Assembly: GCA_045578045.1 (NCBI GenBank)
Contig: JAZNJM010000084.1
Coordinates: 1 to 50,621, forward strand
Direction of reading: 5' to 3'
Origin: SIG653 sp045578045
GTDB lineage: Bacteria; Bacillota; Clostridia; Oscillospirales; CAG-382
DNA: 50,621 nt
Part shown: in pieces, positions 9,213-17,256 of the stretch
How the letters are laid out: each line of letters opens with the position of its first letter
How positions within the stretch are numbered: position 1 is the stretch's first letter
Notes under the pieces: generated by a model
Database searches by the model: none
The model's input: only the letters and a program-made list of their open reading frames with translations
Told to the model about the DNA's origin: nothing
Program-made: the position numbers and the translations under genes

Positions 9213-9608
9213 ATGGAAGAATCTTTCTATACAATTCTAACAAATAATGATATCGATTATTTTTTGGATAGCACAAACGGATTACACGACAGTTTTTTAA
9301 TCGGCTGTCGGTATATTCATAACGGTCATTCAGGAGGAAATCCAAAATTCATTAATCCAGAGCTTTCAGAATTATGTGTTCGATATATGGTTACAAGTAT
9401 TCAAGATGCTGTGGTAGAAATAGTCTTTTCTTCTTTGATAGAATGGCAAATCAAGGACAATTCATTTGATATTACAGACACATCCGTTTTTATCACTGAA
9501 AACGGAACGGTTATATGGACTGATGATTGTTCAACAGAAACTGATATCAGGGAAAGCGGATCGTATGTTATTGCCAAGAAAATGAAATGGCGTTTTGTCA
9601 GGGCATAA
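9213..9608 (+). CDS. Small hypothetical protein, Imm50-like flavour
   Basis: 131 residues with a clear start: AGGTGG four bases before ATG 9213. The product is soluble and acidic. The GLHDSFLIGCRYIHN stretch is followed by several strands (AVVEIVFSSLIEWQI). Small polymorphic-toxin immunity proteins and related beta-rich proteins carry a comparable HD(S/A)-x-I element early on, so an immunity-like fold is possible, but I cannot support a family. It stands alone and is followed by a bidirectional terminator. Confidence 0.55.
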   Translation: MEESFYTILTNNDIDYFLDSTNGLHDSFLIGCRYIHNGHSGGNPKFINPELSELCVRYMVTSIQDAVVEIVFSSLIEWQIKDNSFDITDTSVFITENGTVIWTDDCSTETDIRESGSYVIAKKMKWRFVRA

Positions 9609-9745
9609 TATTCAAATTATTTTTTCTTAATATCTAAACTATTTTTAGTTGATTTTTAAAAAAATAGCAAATCACTAAACAGAGTTACTATATTTATTTG
9701 AAAGCAATTAAAACTTAAATTTTTGCGAAATAATGCATAAAAAAA

Positions 9746-9781
9746 CAGATTTCAATCTTAAAATTGAAATCTGCTTTTTTA
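9746..9781. terminator. Bidirectional terminator
   Basis: CAGATTTCAAT (9746-9756) pairs perfectly with ATTGAAATCTG (9763-9773) around a 6-base loop. Runs of T follow on the plus strand (9775-9780), and runs of A precede on the other side. It can end both the small gene at 9213 and the minus-strand maltodextrin transporter operon ending at 9872. Confidence 0.85.
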
Positions 9782-9871
9782 TTTGAAAACCGAAATTATT
9801 ATTTAACAAAGGAATTATTAATTCAATTTAAAAACAATAATTAAATAAGAAATAGGAAATACCTTTTATAA

Positions 9872-10996
9872 TTAAACAATAAGGTTCTTTTGTGTTTCTG
9901 GATCAAAGAAATGCATAACCTTGCTTTCGAAAGTAACGTAAATTGTGCTTCCGTAAGTAAGAGAATTACGCTGTTGGTCGTCAAGAGTTATAGTTGGAAT
10001 ACGAACAATAATCTTGTCGCCATCTTCTTCAATACCGTGAATATGAAGCTCACTACCCATCATTTCGTTAACAACTATCTTGCAAGGGATAGCCTTAGGA
10101 TCATTTACTTTTGAAAGGACGAAATGTTCAGGACGAACACCAAGAATAATATCCTGAGAGCCGATACCCTTTGCTTTAAGAAGTTCTGCTTTTTTGCCCG
10201 TAACTTCAATTTTAGCTCCATATGGAGTTACGAAATATTTACCGTTTTCACAAATGAGCTTAGACTTAAAGGTGTTCATCTTAGGTGCGCCAATAAACTC
10301 AGCAACGAAAACGTTAACAGGCATATCAAAAACTTCTGTTGGAGTTCCAACCTGTTGAATGAAACCGTCTTTCATAATAACGATTCTGTCGCCCAAGGTC
10401 ATAGCTTCCGTCTGGTCGTGAGTAACGTAAATAAACGTTGTGTCGATTTTCTGACGGAGAAGAATAATTTCTGCTCTCATCTGGTTTCTGAGCTTTGCGT
10501 CAAGGTTAGAGAGAGGTTCGTCCATAAGGAAAACCTTACTGTCTCTTACCATAGCACGTCCGATAGCAACACGCTGTCTTTGACCGCCCGATAAAGCACG
10601 GGGTTTTCTTGTGAGATACTCAGTAATACCGAGAATTTCAGCAGCTTGAGTAACCTTTTCATAAACTATGTCGTTTGGAACTTTTTTAAGTCTGAGGCTG
10701 AAAGCCATGTTTTCAAAAACTGTAAGATGAGGATAAAGAGCATAGTTTTGGAAAACCATAGCAATATTTCTGTCTCTTGGCTGAAGGTCGTTAACAACAA
10801 CGCCATCAATTTCAACAGTACCTGCGGAAATATCTTCAAGACCTGCAATCATTCTTAAAGTTGTTGATTTACCACAACCTGAAGGTCCAACGAAAACGAT
10901 AAACTCTTTGTCTGCAATGTCAAGATTAAAATCCTGAACAGCAACAGTATCTTTGCCATATATTTTTTTAACGTTAGTTAATTTAACAGTAGCCAT
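9872..10996 (-). CDS. msmX: Sugar ABC transporter ATPase (MsmX/MalK/UgpC type)
   Basis: 374 residues, the normal length for the family; AGGAGA precedes the ATG at 10996. Walker A is GPSGCGKST at about 38-46, the Q-loop is MVFQNYALYP, the ABC signature is LSGGQRQR at about 135, Walker B is VFLMDEP, and the switch His lies in VTHDQTEAM. The C-terminal regulatory TOBE/OB region has the usual VRPEHF motif. It is the cytoplasmic ATPase that drives the MalF-MalG channel. It is the last gene of malE-malF-malG-msmX, 19 bases after malG. MsmX-type ATPases are often shared by several importers in Firmicutes, so it may energise others too. Confidence 0.95.
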   Translation of the reverse strand: MATVKLTNVKKIYGKDTVAVQDFNLDIADKEFIVFVGPSGCGKSTTLRMIAGLEDISAGTVEIDGVVVNDLQPRDRNIAMVFQNYALYPHLTVFENMAFSLRLKKVPNDIVYEKVTQAAEILGITEYLTRKPRALSGGQRQRVAIGRAMVRDSKVFLMDEPLSNLDAKLRNQMRAEIILLRQKIDTTFIYVTHDQTEAMTLGDRIVIMKDGFIQQVGTPTEVFDMPVNVFVAEFIGAPKMNTFKSKLICENGKYFVTPYGAKIEVTGKKAELLKAKGIGSQDIILGVRPEHFVLSKVNDPKAIPCKIVVNEMMGSELHIHGIEEDGDKIIVRIPTITLDDQQRNSLTYGSTIYVTFESKVMHFFDPETQKNLIV

Positions 10997-11015
10997 AATA
11001 ATCTCCTATAATCCA

Positions 11016-11906
11016 TTATCCTTTAACAGCGCCGCCCGTAACGCCTTCAACGTAGTATTTCTGTAAACAGAGGAATACGGTTGTAACGGGGACTGCAACA
11101 ATAACGCCAGCAGCACAGAACATTGTGTAATGTGTATTCATATTAGTTTTAGAAAGCCATTTATACATACCAACAGCAACGCTCATACCTTGGCTATTTT
11201 CGTGAATAAGATAGCTTGAAAGCATAAAGTCGCCCCAAGGAGCCATAAAGCCCATAAGAATTGTATAAATAATAATAGGCTTTGAAAGAGGCATTATAAC
11301 CTTATAGAACACTTGCCAACGGGTTGCACCGTCAACACGGGCAGCTTCGTCAAGGCTTTTTGGAATGGTGTCAAAGAAACCCTTTGAAACATAGTACCCC
11401 ATACCACTACTTGCACAGTAAACGATAATAAGACCAAGAGGAGCCATTTCCATAACAAGTCCTATTTCAGAAAACACCTTATAAATAAGAATCATAGTAA
11501 GGAAGCCTGGGAACATTCCAAGAACAAGCATAAAGTTCATAAGGAATTTTCTTCCCTTGAATCTAAGTCTTGATAAGGAATAACTCATTGCAAGAACAAA
11601 AATTGTTTGAAAAAATGCAGTTGCAACGCCCATAATAGCGGTATTCATAAACCATCTTGGAAAGTCTGTCTCTTTAAACAATCTTATATAGTTATCAAAA
11701 CCAAACTCTTTTGGAATAAGATAGTTTGTCTGCATTTTTGTTTCAACCTTGAAAGATTCAAGAAGAATACCAAAGAATGGGAAAAGCCAGATAACCGAAA
11801 TAGCAATAAGAATAATATAAATAATTCCATTACCAATTCTTCTACTTGCTTTTGCACCAAGTCCCGTTTTTTTGATGGGAGCATCACTATTATTAACTTT
11901 ATTCAT
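11016..11906 (-). CDS. malG: Maltodextrin ABC transporter permease MalG
   Basis: 296 residues with six predicted transmembrane helices. The cytoplasmic EAA loop, EAARVDGATRWQVFYKVIMP at about 187-206, docks on the ATPase. Its start ATG overlaps the malF stop by one base (TAATG), a sign of translational coupling. The N-terminus carries a Lys/Arg-rich cytoplasmic lead. It pairs with MalF to form the channel for maltose or maltodextrins. Specificity is inferred from the neighbouring amylase and pullulanase genes. Confidence 0.92.
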   Translation of the reverse strand: MNKVNNSDAPIKKTGLGAKASRRIGNGIIYIILIAISVIWLFPFFGILLESFKVETKMQTNYLIPKEFGFDNYIRLFKETDFPRWFMNTAIMGVATAFFQTIFVLAMSYSLSRLRFKGRKFLMNFMLVLGMFPGFLTMILIYKVFSEIGLVMEMAPLGLIIVYCASSGMGYYVSKGFFDTIPKSLDEAARVDGATRWQVFYKVIMPLSKPIIIYTILMGFMAPWGDFMLSSYLIHENSQGMSVAVGMYKWLSKTNMNTHYTMFCAAGVIVAVPVTTVFLCLQKYYVEGVTGGAVKG

Positions 11907-13474
11907 TATTTGAAATCCTCCTCATTCTTAGTTGACGGGATAACGTTGTAAACGATAAGAGAAAGAACAGCAACAACAAGGAATACCATAATACCAATAA
12001 CAGAAGCCATATAATACTGAGTATCTGCACTACCCAATGTCATTCTGTGGAGCCACGTTATAAGCAAGTCTGTTGAACCAACGGAAACACCGCCTGCTGT
12101 TCCAACTTCTGTGTTCAATGGGTTACCGCCTGAAAGGAGGTAAATAACGTTAAAGTTGTTGAGGTTCCCAACGAAACTTGTAAGAAGGTAAGGGCCTGTT
12201 ACGAAAAACATATAAGGAAGGGTAATCTTAATATATTGTTGCCAAACGTTTGCGCCGTCAACCTTTGAAGATTCATAAAGGTCGTCTGGAATATTCATAA
12301 GAATACCGGAAGCCATAAGCATCATATGAGGAATACCAATCCAGATATTGATAATAATAAGAAGAATTTTTGCGGACGTAGGATCAGACCAAAGGGAAAG
12401 ATTATTTTTTGCAACCATAGAATCGGGAATAAGTCCCCATTCAAGAAGCTGTTTACCAATAAATCCCGTTGCATCAAAGAGCTTTGAAACATAGAGAAGA
12501 GAAACAAACTGTGGAATAGCTATAGTCATAACTAAAACAGTTCTCCAAAGCTTTTTAAACTTTATTCCCTTTTTGTTAATTATAATAGCAACAAGCATTC
12601 CGAGGAAATAGTTTGAAAAGGTTGCAAAGAAAGACCACATAAGAGTCCAGGAAAGAATCTCACCGAATGCAAGACCTAAACCGCCATTTCCAAAATCAAG
12701 TAATTCGTTAAAATGTTCAAGACCAACCCAGCTGAAAAGGTTTGAATAACCGTCGTGTTGTGCATCATAGCTTGTGAAAGCAATTAGAACCATATAAATA
12801 ATAGGTAAAACGGTGAAAACAAGAATACCAACAATTGGGAGAGCCAAAAGGGTTTTATGAAACTCATCATCAAGAAGAGATTTCATATCGTCCTTGCCCG
12901 ATTTAATCTTTTTACCGCTTGCAGTTATGTCCATACAAATACGGCATTGTTTAACCTGAATTCTCCAAGTAGCAACAAAAGCGATAATAAAGACAATAGT
13001 AAGAAGTCCGTAAAGCAAAACCTTAACAGAGTCGTCTCCGTTAACCCAAACGTCAACGTCTAACGTTGGATTGTATACGTTACCGCCCTGAACGGTACCA
13101 ATGGTTTTACCCTTCTGGAACCATTGACCTTTGCTAAGCCAATGAATCCCCCCTGAGGGTATAAACATATATGCGAAAAATACTATTTCAAATATGAGGA
13201 AGAGGATTCCACGCAAAATTTGACCATAGTAGAAATTTCCAAAACCAAAGATAAGAAAAGAGAGCTTAACCGCCCAATTTCCTTTTGTGAACGTTGTTAT
13301 AATATCAACAACTTCGTTCTTAATTGCCAATCCACACTTAACAAAGAAATTAACAATGCCTTTTCCAAGACTTGCAAACCAAGCGGGGATTGCGAAAAAG
13401 AACAGCTTGAGCTTGTATAAAAAAGCCTGAAATTTATTCAGCTTTAAATATTCTAAGTCAGTTAATCTATTCAT
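11906..13474 (-). CDS. malF: Maltodextrin ABC transporter permease MalF, long N-terminus
   Basis: 522 residues, longer than simple permeases because of an N-terminal extension of about 200 residues with extra membrane segments (FGNFYYGQILRGILFLIFEI and LLYGLLTIVFIIAFVATW). The conserved core has the variant EAA loop YESSKVDGANVWQQYIKITL at about 395-414 and the usual LLSGGNP element near residue 450. The site before the ATG at 13474 is weak (GGTG), which together with the hairpins upstream suggests lower expression than malE. It forms the membrane channel with MalG. Confidence 0.92.
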   Translation of the reverse strand: MNRLTDLEYLKLNKFQAFLYKLKLFFFAIPAWFASLGKGIVNFFVKCGLAIKNEVVDIITTFTKGNWAVKLSFLIFGFGNFYYGQILRGILFLIFEIVFFAYMFIPSGGIHWLSKGQWFQKGKTIGTVQGGNVYNPTLDVDVWVNGDDSVKVLLYGLLTIVFIIAFVATWRIQVKQCRICMDITASGKKIKSGKDDMKSLLDDEFHKTLLALPIVGILVFTVLPIIYMVLIAFTSYDAQHDGYSNLFSWVGLEHFNELLDFGNGGLGLAFGEILSWTLMWSFFATFSNYFLGMLVAIIINKKGIKFKKLWRTVLVMTIAIPQFVSLLYVSKLFDATGFIGKQLLEWGLIPDSMVAKNNLSLWSDPTSAKILLIIINIWIGIPHMMLMASGILMNIPDDLYESSKVDGANVWQQYIKITLPYMFFVTGPYLLTSFVGNLNNFNVIYLLSGGNPLNTEVGTAGGVSVGSTDLLITWLHRMTLGSADTQYYMASVIGIMVFLVVAVLSLIVYNVIPSTKNEEDFK

Positions 13475-13526
13475 ATGGCACCAAAATATAAACTTTGTTT
13501 ATACTAAATCCTTTTATAAATAAGAA

Positions 13527-13630
13527 GGCACTGTTCATCGAAACACAAGACAGCAAGTGTCCCGTTATATCGGTTAACAATGCCTATACGAAGGTTGGGC
13601 TTTAGGTGAGCCTTTCGGCTCACCTAAGCC
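13527..13630 (-). promoter_or_regulatory. malE-malF intercistronic hairpins
   Basis: Two hairpins fill the 170-base gap between malE and malF. The strong one (13598-13630) pairs GGCTTAGGTGAGCC with GGCTCACCTAAAGCC (minus strand) around a GAAA tetraloop with one bulged base. It lacks a run of U, so it is not a classic terminator. The weaker one (13527-13584) pairs GGCA with TGCC and TGTT with AACA, among other steps. Such hairpins are known to protect the 3' end of binding-protein mRNA and let malE be made in excess over the membrane subunits. Confidence 0.6.
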
Positions 13631-13644
13631 ATATAGTCAATTAT

Positions 13645-15234
13645 TTATTGAGCAGGAACGAGTTCAACAGTACCTGTCTGTGCGCCGTCCCAAGTGAGTT
13701 TAACGATATATTTGCCGTCTGCTTCAACAACACAGTTTGCGCCATTGAAACCGTCCGCACCAAAGTTAACGTCCCAAGATGCGCCTTGACGAACTTTAAA
13801 TTCTTCGCCTGCTTTGAGTTCAAGAGCTTCAGATTCCCAAGTGTTATCAGATTTCTGTGTCATAGGGAAGTCTGTATCCCACTGTGCTCCACAGATACCG
13901 CCGATAACGCTCCAAGCCTGTAAGTCTTCATCAGATTTTGTGAGCAAACCGTCAACTGCTGCTTTGTATGCGTCAAGAGCTTTCTGAAGGTCAGCGTCAG
14001 ATTCAGCTGCTTTTGCATCAGCACCGAGAACTTTTGCGATATCCCACCAAGAACCGTTGATCTGGCCCTGAGGAATTGCATATTTGTTCTGAGCTGCAAG
14101 AGCGATAAGAGAAGCGTTGGATTTAACAGCGTCTGTTGCCTGAGCTTCTTTGTTAGAGGGGCCCCACTGGAATTGTTCATATCTTTGTGTCTGGCAATCT
14201 TTGCCTGTGAGATACTGAGCGAGGAGAGAGAGAACAGCTGCTTTTTTAGCGTCTGTCTGAGGTTTAACACCCATAAGTTTATAGCCAGAGTAAGAACCGA
14301 GGTGGTAGGATTTGCCGTCTACTTCGAAAGAAGGAAGCTCTGCTGCTGCAAAGTTATCACCAAAGTGTTCCTGAGCTGAATCAGCATTCCAGATACCTGT
14401 AACAACAACACCGGCATCTGTGAAGATGTCTGCGTTGCTATCATATGCAGAGGATTTAGCAAGTTTCTGCATACCTTTCATTGCGATAAGGCCTTTTTCG
14501 GAGTTGAAAGTATCTTCAACAGCGTTGAATTTACCGTCAGCGTCCATTGTCCAGTTGGAAACACAGCCTGTTGCAAAGAAGAAGGATGCGGTGTACCATG
14601 CGTTTTCAAGAGCATAGCGGAATTTGAGGTTGTTCTTTTCGCAAGCTGCAATGATTTTTTCCATGGATTTAGCATCTTCTTCAGAGATGAGGCTCTTGTT
14701 GTAATACATGTAGTAACCATTGTCGCTTGTTAAAGGATAAGCGTAAAGTGTTCCGGCAACAGTAGCTGCTCTAATGGAACCTTCGTCATTAGCTGCTGTG
14801 ATGTTAGCAGCTGCGCCTGTACCGAGCTTTGCAAGAGCAGAAGCCTGAACGAGACGAGCGAGCTGGTCCTGAGCAAAGCAGAAGATGTCAGGAGCAGATG
14901 CAACGTCAGCAACAACATGGGATGCTGCATCGCCTTCTGTAACGCCTTCAACGGAAGCGTTAATTTTGATGCCGGGGTTAGCAGCTTCAAATGCTTTGAT
15001 CTGTTCTTTTGTAAGGTCAGCAACGCCTTCTTTTTCGGAAACCCACAACGTAACGTCATATGTTCCTGCAAGCTCAGCGGATGCTGCTTGAGACTGTTCT
15101 CCTGTAGAAGCGTCGCCTTTAGAAGCATCGCCCGTAGAAGCTGTTGAGCTTTCATCATTTCCGCCGCAAGATGCTAAACAAGCAACGAGCATAAGAACTG
15201 ATAAAACGAGAGATAAGATTTTACTCATTTTCAT
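13645..15234 (-). CDS. malE: Maltodextrin-binding lipoprotein with C-terminal SusE/F-like domain
   Basis: 529 residues; AAGGAGG precedes ATG 15234 at a normal distance. The lipoprotein signal peptide ends LVACLASC, so Cys23 is the anchor. The body is a MalE-type binding protein (VTLWVSEKEGVADLTKEQ at the front, ITAANDEGSIRAATVAGTLY as the hinge region). After about residue 440 there is a further module of about 90 residues: WSVIGGICGAQWDTDFPM, LKAGEEFKVRQGASWDVNFG and VVEADGKYIVKLTWD. This reads like the starch-binding domains of Bacteroidetes SusE/SusF and related CBMs. It would let the transporter lipoprotein grip starch at the surface. It is the first gene of the transporter operon, with its own promoter. 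Confidence 0.9.
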   Translation of the reverse strand: MKMSKILSLVLSVLMLVACLASCGGNDESSTASTGDASKGDASTGEQSQAASAELAGTYDVTLWVSEKEGVADLTKEQIKAFEAANPGIKINASVEGVTEGDAASHVVADVASAPDIFCFAQDQLARLVQASALAKLGTGAAANITAANDEGSIRAATVAGTLYAYPLTSDNGYYMYYNKSLISEEDAKSMEKIIAACEKNNLKFRYALENAWYTASFFFATGCVSNWTMDADGKFNAVEDTFNSEKGLIAMKGMQKLAKSSAYDSNADIFTDAGVVVTGIWNADSAQEHFGDNFAAAELPSFEVDGKSYHLGSYSGYKLMGVKPQTDAKKAAVLSLLAQYLTGKDCQTQRYEQFQWGPSNKEAQATDAVKSNASLIALAAQNKYAIPQGQINGSWWDIAKVLGADAKAAESDADLQKALDAYKAAVDGLLTKSDEDLQAWSVIGGICGAQWDTDFPMTQKSDNTWESEALELKAGEEFKVRQGASWDVNFGADGFNGANCVVEADGKYIVKLTWDGAQTGTVELVPAQ

Positions 15235-15264
15235 AAAGTAAACCTCCTTAAAATATTTTTCTTA

Positions 15265-15280
15265 TACGCCACTGGGCGTA
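15265..15280 (-). promoter_or_regulatory. Inverted repeat in the malE leader, candidate operator
   Basis: TACGCC and GGCGTA form a perfect inverted repeat with a 4-base centre. It lies about 13 bases downstream of the -10 box and so falls at the very start of the malE transcript. It may be a repressor operator or a 5' stabilising hairpin. No matching copy was found before the amylase, GH53 or pullulanase genes. Confidence 0.45.
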
Positions 15281-15292
15281 GTTATTGGGATT

Positions 15293-15321
15293 ATTATAAT
15301 ACATTTTTTTCCTTTTGTCAA
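15293..15321 (-). promoter_or_regulatory. Consensus sigma-A promoter of malE operon
   Basis: On the minus strand TTGACA (15321-15316), 17 bases, TATAAT (15298-15293): a full consensus promoter. The predicted transcript starts about 52 bases before the malE start codon. Such a strong promoter normally needs a repressor to be regulated. Confidence 0.9.
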
Positions 15322-15465
15322 TACAAATTTTTATTTAAAATGCCGAAAAGAATTTTTTTGCTATACAATACTTTGACAAATTCATTAAAAAATATTGACA
15401 ACAAGAAATTATTATAACAAGGTGCAAAATTCGATAAAATTCGTCTTTAAGGTTGATAATAGTGC

Positions 15466-15514
15466 AAAAATAGGGATAAACCCTTTTCACAAAAAGAATG
15501 ACAAACCCATTCTT
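15466..15514 (-). terminator. Tandem terminators after the amylase gene
   Basis: Reading the minus strand after the amylase stop, AAGAATG pairs with CATTCTT (15514-15508 and 15500-15494) and is followed by UUUUU. Then an AGGG/CCCT mini-hairpin (15484-15472) is followed by another U run. They separate the GH53-amylase unit from the malE promoter. Confidence 0.6.
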
Positions 15515-15601
15515 AAAAATATTTTTCCCGCTTTTTATTTATATTTTCAAGGTAAATTTTAACACTTATTTTAAATGCTTTTAACAAAAAAATCATATCA
15601 A

Positions 15602-17242
15602 TTATTTAAGTATAACGCTTGTATACGCCCCAACGGTTAAAACGGTTCCTTCAAGTTTAGCGGAAGAAACGCCAATATAATCGCAAAGCTCAGAGAAGGA
15701 TTTTCCTTCCGTTTCAGCGAGCTTACTCAAATCGTATGAAAGCTCACTATCAGAGTTGTTGTGGATAATTCCCAGCTTTTCTCCGTTATAATCGACAACA
15801 AAGCCTCCAAGGTTTTTATCACCGCAAGAAATAGATTTATATTGACCTCTTGCTATTGCCTTGTATTTATGACGAATAGCAATTAGTTTGCAGTAGTAAT
15901 TATAAAGACTTGTTTCGTCAGTGAGTTGAGTTGCAACGGTTGTTTTAATTTGTTTGTCTTTGGGATACGTTGAACCAACAGGATCTTTGATAATATCCTC
16001 ATCTCCCCAGAGCATAGCAAGTCTGCGGTTTGCATCTGTGTTGTCGCTTCCCCTTGAACCTCTCATACCAATTTCCTCGCCATAGTAGATAACGGGTGAA
16101 CCAGAGCAGAGGAGATAAAGATTAGCAGCCATTTTCATATTATTTTCCGTAACGAAAGTACCTGCAATTCTATCCATATCGTGATTGGAAAGGAATCCCA
16201 TAACCATACCTTCGGGATTTTTTTCTTGAATCTTCTTCTGGAAGGACTCAATATAAGACGTATATTTTGTAATAGTATTCCCTTTTGCCGCAGAAGCAAC
16301 AGTACCTTCTGCCTGAGCCATAGCAAAGTTAAAGCAGTTTAAAGCGGGGTAATATTCAAGTATTTCCGATTCGCCCGACCAACATTCTCCAACTGTGTAT
16401 ATATCGCTTTTGAGCTTTTTAAGCTCTTCAATATACCATTCCCAAAATTCAGCGCTTTTCTTTGTGTCGCCGTAGTAGATGTATTTTATAGCATCAAATC
16501 TGAATCCGTCAACGCCTAAATCGAGATAATACTTAGCAATGTCAATAGCCTCTTTTTTAACGTCTTCATTGTCAAAATTAAGCTCTGGCATATCTCCGGA
16601 GAAATTACATTCAAACCAAGCGTCAATACCTGCAATTTTCTGATACTGAATACCGTTTTTCTTTTCAGTTGTTGTAACGCAAGTATAATAATCATAATAT
16701 TTGCTTGAAGTGTCTCCGTTAATTCTTGCCTCTTTGAATTTCACAAACCATTCATGCCCAACAGACGTATGATTTATAGCAAGGTCAAGAATAACCTTAA
16801 CGTTTCTTTGATGGCAAAGGTCAACGAGCTCCTTTAAGTCTTTTTCTTCTCCAAAACGCCAATCTATCTTGTAATAATCCTTAGCATCATATTTGTGATA
16901 TGAAGGAGAAGAGAAAATGGGTGAAAGCCAAAGTCCTTGAACTCCAAGGCTTTTTCCCGAATTTATATCTCCGTCATTGAGATAGTCCATTCTGTTGATA
17001 ACCCCTCTCAAATCCCCTATTCCGTCTCCGTTGGAATCGGAAAAAGAACCGACAAAAACTTGATAAAAGGTTCTGAAATTATCGTCTATGGGATCGATGG
17101 AGGGAGTAAGAACTCCCCCCGACACGTTTCCCGAAACGTTTTTACTTTCTTCCCCGTCTGAACAAGATGCCGAGCCGAGAACCATAGCACCCGAGAGAAG
17201 AACAGCCGCTATACTTTTTAAAATCTTAAAATTACTAAACAT
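15602..17242 (-). CDS. GH13 alpha-amylase lipoprotein
   Basis: The start is ATG 17242, preceded by GAGGTGG; an in-frame upstream ATG has no site. The 546-aa lipoprotein signal peptide ends GSASC. Catalytic GH13 motifs are in order: DLAINHT (region I); GFRFDAIKY with the nucleophile Asp at about 249 (II); GECW with the acid Glu at about 285 (III); FLSNHDMDRI with the third Asp at about 354 (IV). The C-terminus is the usual short beta domain. It would hydrolyse alpha-1,4-glucans at the cell surface, feeding MalE. It lies 14 bases after the GH53 gene and is co-transcribed with it. The exact product (endo-amylase or glucosidase-like) cannot be told. Confidence 0.92.
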   Translation of the reverse strand: MFSNFKILKSIAAVLLSGAMVLGSASCSDGEESKNVSGNVSGGVLTPSIDPIDDNFRTFYQVFVGSFSDSNGDGIGDLRGVINRMDYLNDGDINSGKSLGVQGLWLSPIFSSPSYHKYDAKDYYKIDWRFGEEKDLKELVDLCHQRNVKVILDLAINHTSVGHEWFVKFKEARINGDTSSKYYDYYTCVTTTEKKNGIQYQKIAGIDAWFECNFSGDMPELNFDNEDVKKEAIDIAKYYLDLGVDGFRFDAIKYIYYGDTKKSAEFWEWYIEELKKLKSDIYTVGECWSGESEILEYYPALNCFNFAMAQAEGTVASAAKGNTITKYTSYIESFQKKIQEKNPEGMVMGFLSNHDMDRIAGTFVTENNMKMAANLYLLCSGSPVIYYGEEIGMRGSRGSDNTDANRRLAMLWGDEDIIKDPVGSTYPKDKQIKTTVATQLTDETSLYNYYCKLIAIRHKYKAIARGQYKSISCGDKNLGGFVVDYNGEKLGIIHNNSDSELSYDLSKLAETEGKSFSELCDYIGVSSAKLEGTVLTVGAYTSVILK

Positions 17243-17256
17243 ATCCACCTCTAAAA

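Noticed and set aside
13598..13630. Rho-independent terminator after malE
   Set aside because: Strong stem but no U-run on either side; malF and malG follow without another promoter.
14730..15158. 142-aa minus-strand frame in malE
   Set aside because: Shifted-frame reading of malE with Leu-rich low complexity; malE itself is clear.
15373..15420. Plus-strand promoter at the TTGACA near 15373 or 15394
   Set aside because: No TATAAT-like box at 16-18 bases and no plus-strand gene downstream.
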